Origin: Plakobranchus ocellatus
Lineage: Eukaryota; Mollusca; Gastropoda; Plakobranchidae
Length of the DNA: 26,818 nt
Direction of reading: 5' to 3'
NCBI GenBank assembly: GCA_019648995.1
Contig: BLXT01000825.1
Location: 280,203 to 307,020 of the forward strand
In this document: positions 23,201 through 26,818 of the stretch, in pieces
Position numbering within the stretch: the stretch's first letter is position 1
How the letters are laid out: each line of letters begins with the position of its first letter
Notes under the pieces: generated by a model
Databases searched by the model: none
What the model saw: only the letters and a program-made list of their open reading frames with translations
Told to the model about the DNA's origin: nothing
Program-made: the position numbers and the translations under genes

Positions 23201-25787
23201 TTGTTTTTTCTAGACCTACATACAGTCAAAGATCAACCATGGTTTTAATTTTAATTCAAAAACTCCAATAATGAATTCCTTTTAAAAATATATTACTTCG
23301 GTTAAGTTGTAAGGTACCTTTGCTAAAATCTAGATCTAATAAGATATAATTGATAAAACGATATCTGCTTAGAAGACAGACTCATAACTCAGTATGATAC
23401 ATTACATCTGGAGAAAGGTCTTCCTCTCAGCTATCACACTTTACAAGTGCACATAACATTGACATATTCACAGCGTAGCATTATCACTATTTTAGTTCAG
23501 TTGGCTCGCGCTGGGTCGGTAACCTGACCCCGCCAGGTAAGGGTCAAGTCAGGTTGTCCCGGCGGGCGCGATGCAGGCGCTGTTTTATTAAGTTTATACG
23601 CTTGTTTTTGTGATATCGTAGAACAAGATAAATAGTGTACGTTCTCTAATTTTTTATACATATAAAATACACAAGACATAGATAATGCATGAGAAAGAAT
23701 GAAAACAATACCTCAAATAGTTATTGTGCAATCAGGTTATAAAATAGTGTATTAATTGCATTANTATATATAAAGGGCATGTATTTAGAGCCCTTTTAAA
23801 GAAAACAGGAATGTTTGATTGTTTTGAAATTTTAATACAAAGATAAATATATAGTTTACTTTGCGCTCACCAAGTTTCATTAGGTTAGATGGAAAACTTT
23901 TTACAGGAGAGCCGATCGTTCATATATCACTGCTAATTTTGCAAGCACCATTCATAACCAGGCTAACTCTTTATCGTGCCGATAACGGGTTGTAATTATC
24001 ACTTGTACAGCGATATATGAATACTTTTTGATTTTGTTACTTAATAATCCAAATACGTATATTTTAAAATAAAATACATAGAAGATGAAATTACAATATA
24101 CAAATAATTATCATAGTTTAATAAATATTAATTATATCATAGTAATTGTCCTACCCTCGGATTGGATCGAGCAGGTGCGATTTGTAGAAGGTATGTTGTT
24201 AATATGTGGTATAGTTTCTTAAGATGATTGTAAAGCCATGTGCTCGATGTTTTTCTATGTGTGCAATCATTTGGTGGCTGTTTTCTGTTCCCTGCTCTCG
24301 GAGGAGGCCCAGTCCAAACATGTATTTTTTAATGTGTCCATTGCAATGTTTCTCAAGTAAATGTTGTTTTGGAATGATTTTGTGAGGAAACATGCTTCTG
24401 TAAATTGACATGTAATTTTCTTTTGCTGCGTGTATGTCTGTTAAAAAGCTGGGATCTATAGGTTGTGTGTGAGATATGGCGTTGTGAACGGTACAGAAGA
24501 GGAAGCATTGTTAAGGTCGTTAAATAATATCTGGATGGTGCATGCTTTGTCAATGAGGAATGGATTGCTTGTGAGAGTTCGTGTTTGTTTGACGATTGTT
24601 TCTGTGAGGTCTGTTCAAAGTTTGCCCCAAAGGCGTCAGGAACTTGTGCCTTTTTGTTGCTATTTGTATGTCTAAATAGCGTGCTGTGTCTTCTAACAAT
24701 TTATATGGTTTTAAAACGATTCCTAGTAAAATGTGACGGTAAGGAGGGATAGCACTATCTAACTCTACGTCTACAATATAATGAATATAGTATATCTGAA
24801 TGGAATAGGAGGAAAATAAACGAAAGTTGTAACTTTATTAACACATCTAACGTAAAAAAACTTACATCACTCAAATTTATGGTTTTCATAGATTTGAAAG
24901 CATATTTAAAAAAGAAAATTGCACATTCCGTTTTTTATTAATTAACATTTAAATCGAACTAGTCGGAATTAAAGGTAAAAATATTTCACGATATAAAGAC
25001 TTCAGAAATGCGTTTATCACACTCACAGATATTATGATGGGATTCCCAACCCAAGAGCGGGTTTTAGACAAGATGTAAAGATAATAATTCCAGAAACAGC
25101 GATTTTGATACTATGAGTAGTTTTGAAGATATTGTGATATGAAGAAGGAGAATTTTCTATTTTGTTTCAAATTTGCGGAGGGCCATTGCGCTAGCGTGTG
25201 CACACTGCCATTATCTCCGTTCAGGTACCTGCCTGGTACCGGCTCTGATTGATGACCCCAGGTGCGGCCGGTGCATCATAACAAAGTCTCAGTCGCCTAA
25301 GTTCACAGGAGGTTTAGCGGCTGCTTGGCTCGGCCGCGTGAACTAAAATGTAACTTTTAAGGCGAAATGCTATGCTGTGTATTATCATACTAAAAGTTTG
25401 ATGTACAAATAAACACATGTTTTCCCATTCTGTACTTCACTAAAATATTAGGAATAAGGTCTAACAGTAAAAAAATTAAATTAACTAAACAAAGCTCACT
25501 GTGTCAGCACAACACTATTTTTTTTTAGTATTCATATTTTGGTATCTGCCCCTTCTGTGCAAATTTTTGTGAGTACAAGTATTTTCCCCCTCTCTATTTC
25601 TAGTTTTCCTTCTATTTGTTATGTGAGAAGTTCATGTTACTAGGGATCTTGGATCTTCGTTAACATAAACGATCTCTAATCCAATCCTGTGTTATGGCAC
25701 ACATCATAGTATGATTAATACTTTGAGAAGTCCAAAGATTTGAGACTCAGAGTCACATGAGGTGTGTTAAAGGCTCTTACCTTCTCG

Positions 25788-25872
<85 letters not shown>

Positions 25873-26529
25873 TTTTTCTCTGGGCCATCTGTTTTGGAAC
25901 TTCTCACACCTAAAAGTGTGACCTTATCCATGCTTTTGAAGGATATTTATATATGCACTTGAAAAATCTATGAAAAGTGATGAAAAATCAATGAAAAATT
26001 ATGTTTGACTTTTTTTTTTTATTATTTTATAATATTTATGGCAAAACATGGCATCCCTTATACATATCCACTGGTACTTTATTTCAATTTATTTAAAAAA
26101 ACGATCTTTGCCAAGATCTACTTAAACATGTCCTCATTTATGTTAGGCATACTTAAGAAATGTGTGAAACATTTTGAAACTTTTTTTAGGCATACCAGGG
26201 CTTTTTCAAGATAAAGTTAAAAAACATTTCCAACACTAAGTTTTCAAGAAAAGAATTAAAAGAATAAAGTATAGTAGAAATAAAAAAGGAATAAAATATG
26301 TAAGAGAATGTATATTTAAAATAGTGTTAAACGTAAAAAAAGTATAATATGTTTTGGTTCTTATTTTTTTCAGAGCAATACATGTAAGGTTCCAAAAATT
26401 ATGTCCTTATCTGTGGCCAAACTTTTGACAAACGCTGTAAAGAATGAGACACAGGAACAAGATATCAGCTCCAGGAATGATGCAAACTGTTTCACTGTCT
26501 GCAGATGTTTGCAAAAGGAAAGTGACCAA
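5131..26529 (+). CDS. CTC1: CTC1-like CST complex subunit, partial multi-exon gene
   Basis: CTC1 is the large subunit of CST, which binds single-stranded DNA through OB folds and recruits polymerase alpha-primase for telomeric C-strand fill-in and replication restart in the nucleus. Fourteen exons join in phase: 6458-6523, 6799-6859, 7145-7183, 8501-8584, 9246-9329, 11626-11730, 12144-12205, 12470-12539, 13060-13149, 13311-13396, 14216-14246, 18245-18360, 21654-21789 and 26374-26529. Exons near 5131-5265 and 6011-6159 probably precede them. Collinear matches to human CTC1 as I recall it include W-H-x-x-L-x-P-G (8501 exon), G-x-x-T-x-x-x-N-E then G-x-Y-x-L-D (12144 exon), C-L/I-R then x-K-P (13060 exon), P-H-[IV]-[IL] (14216 exon) and F/P-x-H-x-C (21654 exon). 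The product covers roughly the OB-B to OB-D region. The C-terminal half is outside the window. No intact start is assigned. Confidence 0.85.
5320..6010. other. intronic stretch, nothing firm
   Basis: This is probably intron between two CTC1 exons. A proline-rich open piece near 5616-5678 (after CATCTAG; peptide with N-R-P-V-P-L-N-L-P) could be a small exon, but no phase-consistent splice pair supports it. The last 25 bases are a strong pyrimidine tract ending in CATTTCAG at 6010. Confidence 0.3.
6011..6159 (+). CDS. CTC1: CTC1 exon with an unresolved reading frame
   Basis: A strong acceptor (CATTTCAG at 6010) and a good donor (AAGAG|GTAAAC at 6160) bracket 149 bases, but no single frame is open throughout. 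One frame is open from 6012 to 6089 (AIFVDEKNVLLKKLFQAF onward). Another is open from 6026 to 6159 and holds MEDVTNTMMTDEFLSAHDVA, then K-L-L-E-L-K, continuing in phase into the next exon. Possible readings: an internal acceptor at 6073 (TACAAG|CAC), which is phase 0 and gives human-like spacing; a donor at 6089 (GAT|GTAACA); translation starting at the ATG at 6080 (ATCATGG); or a one-base error in an A-run (6028-6034 or 6044-6049). Confidence 0.5.
6458..6523 (+). CDS. CTC1: CTC1 exon, start of the second OB fold
   Basis: Acceptor AACAG at 6457, donor AAG|GTGAGA at 6524, 66 bases, entering and leaving in phase 2. The peptide LFQHRLKVSFKGKVTSLSRI opens an OB-fold strand: K-G-K-V-T-S-L-S-R-I aligns with A-G-S-L-V-R-L-S-A-L in the human protein as I recall it. 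The two other frames contain stops or do not fit the neighbours. Confidence 0.75.
6799..6859 (+). CDS. CTC1: CTC1 exon, OB-fold strands
   Basis: Acceptor TTTTTCCCAG at 6798, donor AAG|GTACGG at 6860, 61 bases. It joins the previous exon in phase (AG|A gives Arg) and reads LKASSFFMIQVDVSVPILVK. The alternating hydrophobic pattern suits the strands of a small beta barrel and aligns with the K-A-Y-F-I-L-S-L run of human CTC1. Confidence 0.75.
7145..7183 (+). CDS. CTC1: CTC1 small exon of 39 bases with a tandem acceptor
   Basis: Donor AAG|GTAAAG at 7184, phase 0 on both sides, 13 codons (QNNFLYLKKPTVK). The acceptor is a NAGNAG pair (TTGCAGCAG), so use of the second AG would drop only the first Gln codon. 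The exon extends the OB-fold strand ahead of the W-H-x-x-L-x-P-G block. Confidence 0.65.
7184..8500. other. CTC1 intron of 1.3 kb
   Basis: The intron contains the exact 113-bp duplication at 7570-7795. No other gene or RNA signal was seen, and the short ORFs here are chance products of AT-rich DNA. Confidence 0.6.
7570..7795. repeat. exact 113-bp tandem duplication
   Basis: Bases 7570-7682 recur unchanged at 7683-7795, including a nine-A run. It lies wholly within a CTC1 intron, so it should not alter the protein. Perfect identity means it is recent or an assembly duplication. Confidence 0.9.
8501..8584 (+). CDS. CTC1: CTC1 exon with the W-H-x-x-L-x-P-G block
   Basis: Acceptor TTTCGCATAG at 8500, donor AAG|GTATAT at 8585, 28 codons, phase 0 to 0. 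The peptide DFKLEWHSQLEPGESYLFHN is the strongest single match to human CTC1, where I recall A-Q-L-V-W-H-R-A-L-R-P-G-T-A-Y-V-L. This block closes an OB fold. It fixes both the gene identity and its orientation. Confidence 0.85.
8585..9245. other. CTC1 intron, no feature seen
   Basis: AT-rich intron of 661 bases ending in a pyrimidine-rich acceptor (TTTCTCCCAG). Nothing else recognised. Confidence 0.6.
9246..9329 (+). CDS. CTC1: CTC1 exon, end of the second OB fold
   Basis: Acceptor CTCCCAG at 9245, donor CAA|GTAAAT at 9330, 28 codons, phase 0 to 0. The peptide ARTVLSAWDDSHFSEIIENN follows the W-H-x-x-L-x-P-G exon just as the V-W-M-T-S-Q-S-S-R-L-L-L-L segment does in the human protein. The match is weaker, but phase and order support it. 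Confidence 0.75.
10149..11017. repeat. 39-bp exact repeat, one copy abutting the assembly gap
   Basis: The 39 bases just left of the gap (10149-10187) recur exactly at 10979-11017. Because one copy ends at the gap edge, either a real duplication was collapsed there or the join is an assembly artefact. Confidence 0.85.
10188..10277. other. assembly gap of 90 N
   Basis: A run of unknown bases inside a CTC1 intron. An open frame drawn across it on the minus strand is not a gene. A lone N also occurs at 23764. Confidence 0.99.
11626..11730 (+). CDS. CTC1: CTC1 exon, acidic linker, with a GC donor
   Basis: Acceptor CCTTTCAG at 11625, 35 codons in phase 0, ending GAG|GCAAGA. The donor is GC, not GT. 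GC donors are known to need strong flanking pairing, and GAG|GCAAG fits. The open frame runs on for eight more codons to a TAA, so the exact end rests on protein logic: V-N-Y-E joined to G-I-I-T-S-N-E matches human L-S-Y-S-G-A-V-T-G-V-L-N-E. The peptide is acidic (PEFEDDGCDFF), like the acidic S-E-D-K-K-D-P-E linker between the second and third OB folds in human CTC1. A GT site at 11756 would put a stop in the next exon. Confidence 0.75.
12144..12205 (+). CDS. CTC1: CTC1 exon, start of the third OB fold
   Basis: Acceptor TTTTATCATAG at 12143, donor AAG|GTGATT at 12206, 62 bases, phase 0 in and 2 out. The peptide GIITSNEDAKDGFYTLDEKI matches the human series G-A-V-T-G-V-L-N-E, then G-L-Y-E-L-D-G-Q-L: same spacing of G, T, N-E, G-x-Y-x-L-D. 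This is one of the firmest matches in the window. Confidence 0.85.
12470..12539 (+). CDS. CTC1: CTC1 exon, third OB fold strands
   Basis: Acceptor TTTGACAG at 12469, donor AAG|GTATGA at 12540, 70 bases. The junction codon is AG|A (Arg). The peptide LLCCDIDLCVNSTVYIYNAH continues with L-L-K and aligns with the human V-C-L-Q-L-Q-D-V-H-L-L-Q. The alternating hydrophobic residues suit a beta strand. Confidence 0.8.
12811..13000 (-). mobile_element. tRNA-derived SINE, reverse orientation
   Basis: Read on the minus strand, the head is CTGCAATGGCTCATCTAG. It contains a Pol III box A-like word (TGGCTCATCTAGTAAGG, near 12978-12994) and a box B-like word (GGTTCGAGGT, 12948-12957) followed by AATCCC, as in a tRNA T-arm. 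The tRNA-unrelated body runs to about 12811; the exact 3-prime end is not clear. It fills much of the CTC1 intron between 12539 and 13060. An open frame on this strand ending N-P-S-S-G-T-D-I is only the SINE read through. Confidence 0.7.
13060..13149 (+). CDS. CTC1: CTC1 exon, end of the third OB fold
   Basis: Acceptor CACTTTAAG at 13059, donor AAA|GTAAGT at 13150, 30 codons in phase 0. The peptide LESVAYLVCCIRSLVREKPS, then N-R-F-S-A-S-N, aligns with the human [20 protein letters not shown] series. The acceptor is AAG, which is less usual, but the protein match and phase agree. Confidence 0.8.
13311..13396 (+). CDS. CTC1: CTC1 exon, hydrophobic segment after the third OB fold
   Basis: Acceptor TTTTCGTCAG at 13310, donor AAAAG|GTAAAA at 13397, 86 bases, phase 0 in and 2 out. 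Only this frame is open. The peptide AWIVMLAVICHCSFMAVYIA, then K-F-T-T-T-F-Y-K, sits where human CTC1 has Q-L-G-L-P-L-Y-L-W-A-T-K-A-L-E-E-L. The first half looks like a membrane segment, but in this gene it is more likely a buried helix. Confidence 0.7.
13923..13929 (+). promoter_or_regulatory. likely original branch-point sequence (TACTAAT)
   Basis: TACTAAT is one base from the classic branch consensus TACTAAC. It ends three bases before the left TA of the mariner remnant. Without the insertion, its branch A (13928) would be 21 bases from the acceptor at 14215, a normal distance; now it is 287 bases away. Confidence 0.5.
13932..14199 (+). mobile_element. internally deleted mariner-family transposon
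   Basis: The left end TACGAGGG (13932-13939) and right end CCCTCGTA (14192-14199) are inverted copies that share the TA target site typical of Tc1/mariner insertions. Between them lies only the C-terminal part of a mariner transposase, from D-L-G-G-M-A-F-E-T to W-Q-K-C-I-D-L-H-G-D-Y-V-E-K and a TAG stop (14098-14100), then a short 3-prime tail. W-x-K-C-I and G-D-Y-V-E-K are the usual mariner C-terminus. The catalytic core is deleted: the left TIR runs directly into the C-terminal codons. The element is therefore a 268-bp MITE-like derivative that needs transposase in trans. Confidence 0.85.
13940..14100 (+). pseudogene. 3-prime remnant of a mariner transposase gene
   Basis: About 53 codons remain of a protein usually near 340 residues: L-G-G-M-A-F-E-T-E-D-D-L, then W-F-D-N-L, S-R-W-Q-K-C-I and G-D-Y-V-E-K before the stop. 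An upstream in-frame ATG at 13909 is host intron, not the true start. No catalytic Asp residues are left. Confidence 0.85.
14165..14200 (+). promoter_or_regulatory. mariner-supplied pyrimidine tract and competing AG
   Basis: The tail of the mariner remnant brings CCCCTTTTCCTGTTTCTTTT (14165-14184), a strong pyrimidine tract. Its end also creates an AG at 14199-14200 (CTCGTAG). The host acceptor AG is at 14214-14215, 15 bases further on. Splicing to either keeps the CTC1 frame. This is a prediction from sequence only. Confidence 0.45.
14216..14246 (+). CDS. CTC1: CTC1 31-nt microexon
   Basis: Acceptor TTATTTTAG at 14215, donor ATA|GTATAA at 14247. With phase 2 entry the junction codon is AG|C (Ser), then IPESRFPHII, leaving in phase 0. 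Without it the exons at 13311 and 18245 do not join in frame (AG|G is followed by TGA). With it the phase works, and P-H-I-I aligns with P-H-V-L of human CTC1 (C-K-L-C-P-H-V-L-R). The case rests on phase, splice sites and that short match. Confidence 0.65.
14534..18244. other. most of a 4.0-kb CTC1 intron, little recognised
   Basis: AT-rich sequence with many A and T runs and no convincing exon or RNA gene. A 73-codon ORF at 15091-15312 and a 65-codon ORF at 17448-17645 (MIDKVLWIHRNPRFWLFW onward) show no known motif. A slightly more GC-rich patch at 14940-15005 has no clear identity. Confidence 0.45.
18245..18360 (+). CDS. CTC1: CTC1 exon, helical linker before the fourth OB fold
   Basis: Acceptor TTTTCTTAAAG at 18244, donor GGAAG|GTAAAT at 18361, 116 bases, phase 0 in and 2 out. 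The peptide VMQKRSSVGLKSLFVKNCLT, then L-I-E-M, aligns with H-Q-F-L-Q-H-S-S-P-G-S-P-S-L-G-L-Q-L-L and L-D-L-L in human CTC1. The other frames are closed near the start. Confidence 0.75.
18361..20450. other. CTC1 intron, first part, with a 64-bp duplication
   Basis: AT-rich intron. The stretch near 18685-18800 reads in pieces as acidic peptide (E-S-E-D-S-S-P-E-N-N), reminiscent of a decayed piggyBac-like transposase N-terminus, but stops interrupt it and I do not call it. An exon-like piece at 19280-19327 between CTTCCAG and CCAG|GTAAAT does not fit the required phase. Confidence 0.4.
18971..19098. repeat. near-exact 64-bp tandem duplication
   Basis: Bases 18971-19034 recur at 19035-19098 with one visible difference (GTGTAT versus GTTTAT near the end). 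The unit starts TCAGAGGATTAGATTTTTG. It lies in a CTC1 intron. Confidence 0.9.
20823..20935. repeat. cluster of palindromes built on CCGCAAC/GTTGCGG
   Basis: At 20823-20843 two perfect 10-bp arms (ATACCGCAAC and GTTGCGGTAT) flank one base. At 20874-20890 CCCGCA and TGCGGG flank a 5-base loop (GGAGT). At 20919-20935 is CCTGCAAACGTTGCGGT. The words are much more GC-rich than the surrounding intron. They could be subterminal protein-binding sites of a transposon, but no TIR pair was identified. Confidence 0.7.
21074..21108. repeat. 9-bp inverted repeat (GAAGTCACC)
   Basis: GAAGTCACC at 21074-21082 is answered by GGTGACTTC at 21100-21108 across a 17-base loop. Role unknown. It lies in a CTC1 intron. 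Confidence 0.5.
21654..21789 (+). CDS. CTC1: CTC1 exon with the F-F-N-H-Q-C block
   Basis: Acceptor TTTGTCCAG at 21653, donor AAT|GTAAGT at 21790, 136 bases. The junction codon is AG|G (Arg), then SQEAADQTVKRLLGEKSLWQ and onward, ending in phase 0. The tail L-L-D-E-F-F-N-H-Q-C-L-C-P-Y aligns with E-I-L-E-E-P-H-H-C-P-L-Q-K-Y of human CTC1. The donor is perfect consensus. Confidence 0.8.
21790..22373. other. CTC1 intron, first part, nothing recognised
   Basis: AT-rich intron sequence without exon, RNA or repeat signals that I can support. Confidence 0.5.
22374..22720. repeat. possible TTAA-type element end with four GGGGT-ACT-GTTACC words
   Basis: TTAACCCTATCTGCAC at 22374 resembles a piggyBac-type start (TTAA target, then CCC). 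Downstream are four related imperfect palindromes: GGTAATTTTGTTACC (22396-22410), GGGGTGACTTTGTTACC (22594-22610), GGGGTCATGCAGTTGCACC (22648-22666) and GGGGGCACTCAGTTACCCC (22702-22720). No GGGTTAA partner end was found, so the element boundary and family are unproven. The ORF at 22646-22894 that overlaps it shows no motif. Confidence 0.4.
22721..23485. other. intronic stretch, nothing firm
   Basis: AT-rich, with a short AGATCTAGATCT-like word near 23330. No gene or RNA recognised. Confidence 0.5.
23493..23580 (+). other. tRNA-like GC-rich hairpin (SINE head or tRNA relic)
   Basis: TAGTTCAGTTGG (23493-23504) fits Pol III box A, and GGTCAAGTC (23542-23550) is one base off box B, at about tRNA spacing. 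Between them GGGTC and GACCC can pair like an anticodon stem. AACCTGACCC also pairs with parts of GGGTCAAGTCAGGTT, and CGCGC near 23507 with GCGCG near 23576, giving a longer hairpin. There is no complete cloverleaf with an acceptor stem, so a working tRNA is unlikely. Confidence 0.4.
23770..24198. repeat. intronic stretch with a 14-bp inverted repeat
   Basis: TTCATATATCACTG (23919-23932) and CAGCGATATATGAA (24008-24021) are inverted copies with one mismatch, 75 bases apart. They could bound a small foldback. No target duplication is evident. The remainder is AT-rich with nothing recognised. Confidence 0.4.
24199..24510 (-). pseudogene. fragment of a transposon-associated ORF (PKxHxLExH, EQGxExxH)
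   Basis: About 103 minus-strand codons are open before a TAA. The peptide includes P-I-D-P-S-F-L-T-D-I-H-A-A, then IIPKQHLLEKH, then YMFGLGLLREQGTENSHQ. The series P-K-x-H-x-L-E-x-H followed by G-x-G-L-x-x-E-Q-G-x-E-x-x-H is one I remember from repetitive, transposon-like ORFs in cnidarians, nematodes and molluscs; I cannot name the superfamily. A neighbouring minus frame (to about 24553) may hold upstream codons, implying at least one break. It sits antisense within a CTC1 intron. Confidence 0.5.
24511..25159. other. intronic stretch, nothing firm
   Basis: The first 200 bases may be more of the decayed transposon ORF, read on the minus strand. The rest is AT-rich without recognisable features. 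Confidence 0.4.
25160..25350. repeat. GC-rich island with a long hairpin
   Basis: An abrupt GC-rich block in an AT-rich intron. GGTACC occurs twice 5 bases apart near 25225-25241. At 25300-25344 AGTTCAC and GTGAACT form outer arms around inner GCGGC and GCCGC arms. The compact nested palindrome suggests a SINE or MITE body or a structured RNA. No Pol III boxes are convincing, and I cannot name the family. Confidence 0.4.
25791..25864. repeat. AT dinucleotide microsatellite
   Basis: About 74 bases of (AT)n with one T-run interruption, followed by a T-run to about 25878. Length is likely to vary between individuals and to be poorly assembled. Confidence 0.95.
26374..26529 (+). CDS. CTC1: CTC1 exon, Ser/Lys-rich linker into the fourth OB fold
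   Basis: Acceptor TTATTTTTTTCAG at 26373, donor CAA|GTTAGT at 26530, 52 codons, phase 0 on both sides. The peptide SNTCKVPKIMSLSVAKLLTN, then A-V-K-N-E, aligns loosely with human [20 protein letters not shown]. It then runs to N-C-F-T-V-C-R-C-L-Q-K. The match is weaker than in earlier exons, but the frame and splice sites are clean. Confidence 0.7.
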
Positions 26530-26818
26530 GTTAGTTTTATATTTGTTTCATGTGATTGAGAACAATCCTTTTTCTTGAAATTACTTTTCTTTGCTTCAAG
26601 TAGCTAATGAAGATAATCAAAATTGAATCCAGAATCCCAACATCAACAGCAAATTTTGGAAGTTTTTAACTTGGGAAACGATTGAACATTATAAATTTTG
26701 GAAATATAACTTTTTTTCTTTCTTTGTTAAAAATATTTTTTAATGTTAATCCATTCATTCATTTATTTAATATTCTGGTGCATGCCACCAAGCTACTTCC
26801 CATGAATTAAAAAAAAAA
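26530..26818. other. start of the next CTC1 intron
   Basis: AT-rich intronic sequence to the window edge. The remaining CTC1 exons (later OB folds, which bind STN1 and polymerase alpha) should lie further right. Confidence 0.6.

Overview
The window looks like a piece of an intron-rich, AT-rich invertebrate nuclear genome. A mollusc, perhaps a gastropod, is my best guess. Reasons: small exons with GT-AG introns of 160 bp to 4.6 kb, tRNA-derived SINE sequence, a mariner relic, TIR elements, and scattered AGATCTAGATCT words. The species call is inference.

The main gene is a plus-strand host gene that I read as CTC1, the large subunit of the CST (CTC1-STN1-TEN1) telomere and replication complex. 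Fourteen exons from 6458 to 26529 join in a consistent phase into about 395 codons. They match, in order, the human CTC1 segment that I recall as roughly residues 200 to 600 (OB-B, OB-C and the lead into OB-D). Two more exons (about 5131-5265 and 6011-6159) probably belong upstream but are less clean. The N-terminal exons are not securely placed, and the C-terminal half lies beyond the window. One intron (11731-12143) uses a GC donor. A 31-nt microexon (14216-14246) has a mariner remnant lodged between its likely branch point and its acceptor.

Layout: 1-2048 is non-coding, with small repeats and AGATCTAGATCT words. 2049-4364 is a TIR-bounded DNA element with an ATAA duplication at both ends, six copies of a GTGACGTCCGTTAC-like word, and the last exon of an element gene. 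4369-6457 holds the probable N-proximal CTC1 exons. 6458-13396 is a run of short CTC1 exons, with a 113-bp duplication, an assembly gap and a reverse-strand SINE in introns. 13397-18244 holds the mariner relic, the microexon and a 15-bp motif repeated around them. 18245-26529 holds three CTC1 exons in very large introns. Those introns carry palindromes, a possible TTAA-type element end, a tRNA-like GC-rich hairpin, a decayed minus-strand transposon ORF, a second GC-rich hairpin block and an AT microsatellite.

Comparisons with human CTC1 and with transposon families are from memory; no search was run.
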